Below, in pieces: positions 6,195 to 7,295 of a stretch of 7,295 bases of DNA. Numbering within the stretch: position 1 is the first letter of the stretch; every line of letters starts with the position of its first letter. The translations under genes and the position numbers were made by a program. This stretch comes from Gammaproteobacteria bacterium. GTDB taxonomy: Bacteria > Pseudomonadota > Gammaproteobacteria > Pseudomonadales > Azotimanducaceae. The stretch is from NCBI GenBank assembly GCA_002694945.1, contig NZNP01000120.1, forward strand, positions 6,813 to 14,107. Reading direction: 5' to 3'. The notes beneath the pieces were generated by a model. The model ran no database searches. It was not told where the DNA came from and saw only the letters and a program-made list of their open reading frames with translations.

Positions 6195-7295
6195 TTAGTT
6201 TCCAAGCGAGTAAGTTACTTCCAAACCGTAAAGTCGGGGTAACGTAGTACCTGCTGATTGCCTGAAAAATTCCTCTTCTCCAGTTCTTAATACTTGCAGT
6301 ACGCCGATGTCGTCTAGGACATTGTTGACGAATCCAGAAACCACCCAACTGCCGTCAGCAGAGGTCCAGGTCGCCCTGAGGTCTATACGATCATAGTCAT
6401 CTGATTTATCGACGTCATTTTCAAAAGGTGAGTAGTAAACTTCATCGATGTAGCTATATACCCCAAAGAACTCAACTGCTGACCCATTTGATAGCGGTAA
6501 TCTGTAGCTTCCCCACGCGGCCATTTTCCACTCTGGCACTTGCAAAAGTTGGTTGCCGTTAATGTTTTGAGTCAACTTGTTAACGTCAGGGAACAGAGAT
6601 TCAGGAGTATTTACCTGGGCAGGATCCTGAATAAACAAATCTTTTGTGTACTCACTAGGTGTGTAGCTGAAATTACCGCCGATTGTCCATCGGTCTGTCG
6701 CGAGCCAAAGTGCTTCTACTTCTATTCCCCAGATTTCTGCTCCTGGTGCTTCAAGCACAGAAGTTGTTGTTCCGGGAGCTCCGCCAGGTACCAGTGGTGG
6801 AGTTACCTCTGTAGCCACAGTGTGAATGGTTTCATAATCATAATAGTAAAATGAGCCATTCAGCTGCAAGGTATTATCGAGCAGTTGCGTTTTGTAACCA
6901 AATTCATACGCTATGAGTTCCTCAGGATCGTAATCGGGCGTTGCACTGAAGAAAACCAAGTTGTTCCCGCCTGATCGGTAACCAGAGGTTGCCGAGAGAT
7001 AGAGAAGAGCATTGTCGCTCACGTTCCAGTCAAGGTTAATTCGACCGGTCATCTCTCTGTCTGTTCTAGAGAAAGCTCGGTACACGCTTACCGCCGCTGG
7101 AAATCCACCGTTCACTGCTCGCTCGGTGCCGCGAAAGCCGCCAGGGGCAGTTGGATCGGCAACCACGCCGCCGTTCGCGAGGTTGTACGTGAAAAGATCG
7201 ATTCCGAAAGCGGGAAGGAAACCAGGTGCGAGTTCCGTATAACGAAATAAGTTTTCTTCTGCGTCAACTTCGTCTTCAGCGTATCGAATGCCGAA
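6195..7295 (-). CDS. TonB-dependent outer-membrane receptor, C-terminal part
   Basis: The frame is open to the right edge of the window, so this is the last 366 residues of a longer gene. The GTG at 7166 is internal, not the start. The product is an outer-membrane beta-barrel that imports a ligand using TonB energy. Typical barrel features are visible: FGIRYAED at the edge, then INLDWNVSDNALLYLSATSGYRSGGNN, a strand pair matching the common receptor pattern of a model strand followed by a Y-S-S-GYRSGG turn. After these come ELIAYEFGYKTQLLDNTLQLNGSFYYYDYE, alternating aromatic strands, and near the end VSGFVNNVLDDIG and LPRLYGLEVTYSLGN. The protein ends in Asn rather than the usual aromatic residue. 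The plug domain and TonB box lie outside the window, so the ligand cannot be guessed; siderophore, vitamin or carbohydrate are all possible. Confidence 0.92.
   Translation of the reverse strand, partial: FGIRYAEDEVDAEENLFRYTELAPGFLPAFGIDLFTYNLANGGVVADPTAPGGFRGTERAVNGGFPAAVSVYRAFSRTDREMTGRINLDWNVSDNALLYLSATSGYRSGGNNLVFFSATPDYDPEELIAYEFGYKTQLLDNTLQLNGSFYYYDYETIHTVATEVTPPLVPGGAPGTTTSVLEAPGAEIWGIEVEALWLATDRWTIGGNFSYTPSEYTKDLFIQDPAQVNTPESLFPDVNKLTQNINGNQLLQVPEWKMAAWGSYRLPLSNGSAVEFFGVYSYIDEVYYSPFENDVDKSDDYDRIDLRATWTSADGSWVVSGFVNNVLDDIGVLQVLRTGEEEFFRQSAGTTLPRLYGLEVTYSLGN

Noticed and set aside
6540..6854. A 104-codon plus-strand frame opposite the receptor gene
   Set aside because: The receptor frame has clear barrel features here. 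The opposing translation is rich in Cys and Ser and does not look like a protein family.
7164..7166. GTG as the start of the TonB-dependent receptor gene
   Set aside because: The frame continues without a stop to the window edge, and the upstream residues (FGIRYAED onward) are typical receptor sequence, so the codon is internal.

Overview
The window looks like bacterial chromosome from a Gram-negative organism. It holds a TonB-dependent outer-membrane receptor, a TRAP transporter with a periplasmic binding protein, and two exported proteins with ordinary Sec signal peptides. The dense gene packing, moderate GC and TRAP/TonB combination fit a marine-type proteobacterium, probably a gammaproteobacterium. 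That placement is inference from gene content, not from a marker gene.

Plus strand, 19-5450: five genes in one direction. They are an amidase-signature hydrolase (19-1464), an exported nucleoside hydrolase (1554-2555), and a complete tripartite TRAP transporter in the order small permease (2562-3104), large permease (3107-4393), binding protein (4404-5450). Gaps between the last four genes are 2 to 10 bases, so they are almost certainly one transcription unit. The amidase is separated from them by an 89-base leader that can form competing hairpins around the hydrolase ribosome binding site.

Minus strand, 7295-5620: the 3' part of a TonB-dependent receptor gene enters from the right edge and ends at 6195 with a strong intrinsic terminator just beyond. 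Next comes a small gene (5620-6066) for an exported protein of unknown function with two cysteines in its mature part. It converges on the TRAP operon across a 169-base gap with no clear terminator.

The plus-strand set reads as a scavenging cassette. A periplasmic hydrolase could cut an N-glycoside, the TRAP system could import a carboxylate-bearing product, and the cytosolic amidase could cleave an amide in the substrate or product. The substrate cannot be read from the sequence. The most unusual structural signal is a perfect 30-base palindrome followed by five T's, with the form of an intrinsic terminator, inside the amidase reading frame at 854-888. I see no CRISPR array, insertion sequence, tRNA, rRNA or obvious defence system.
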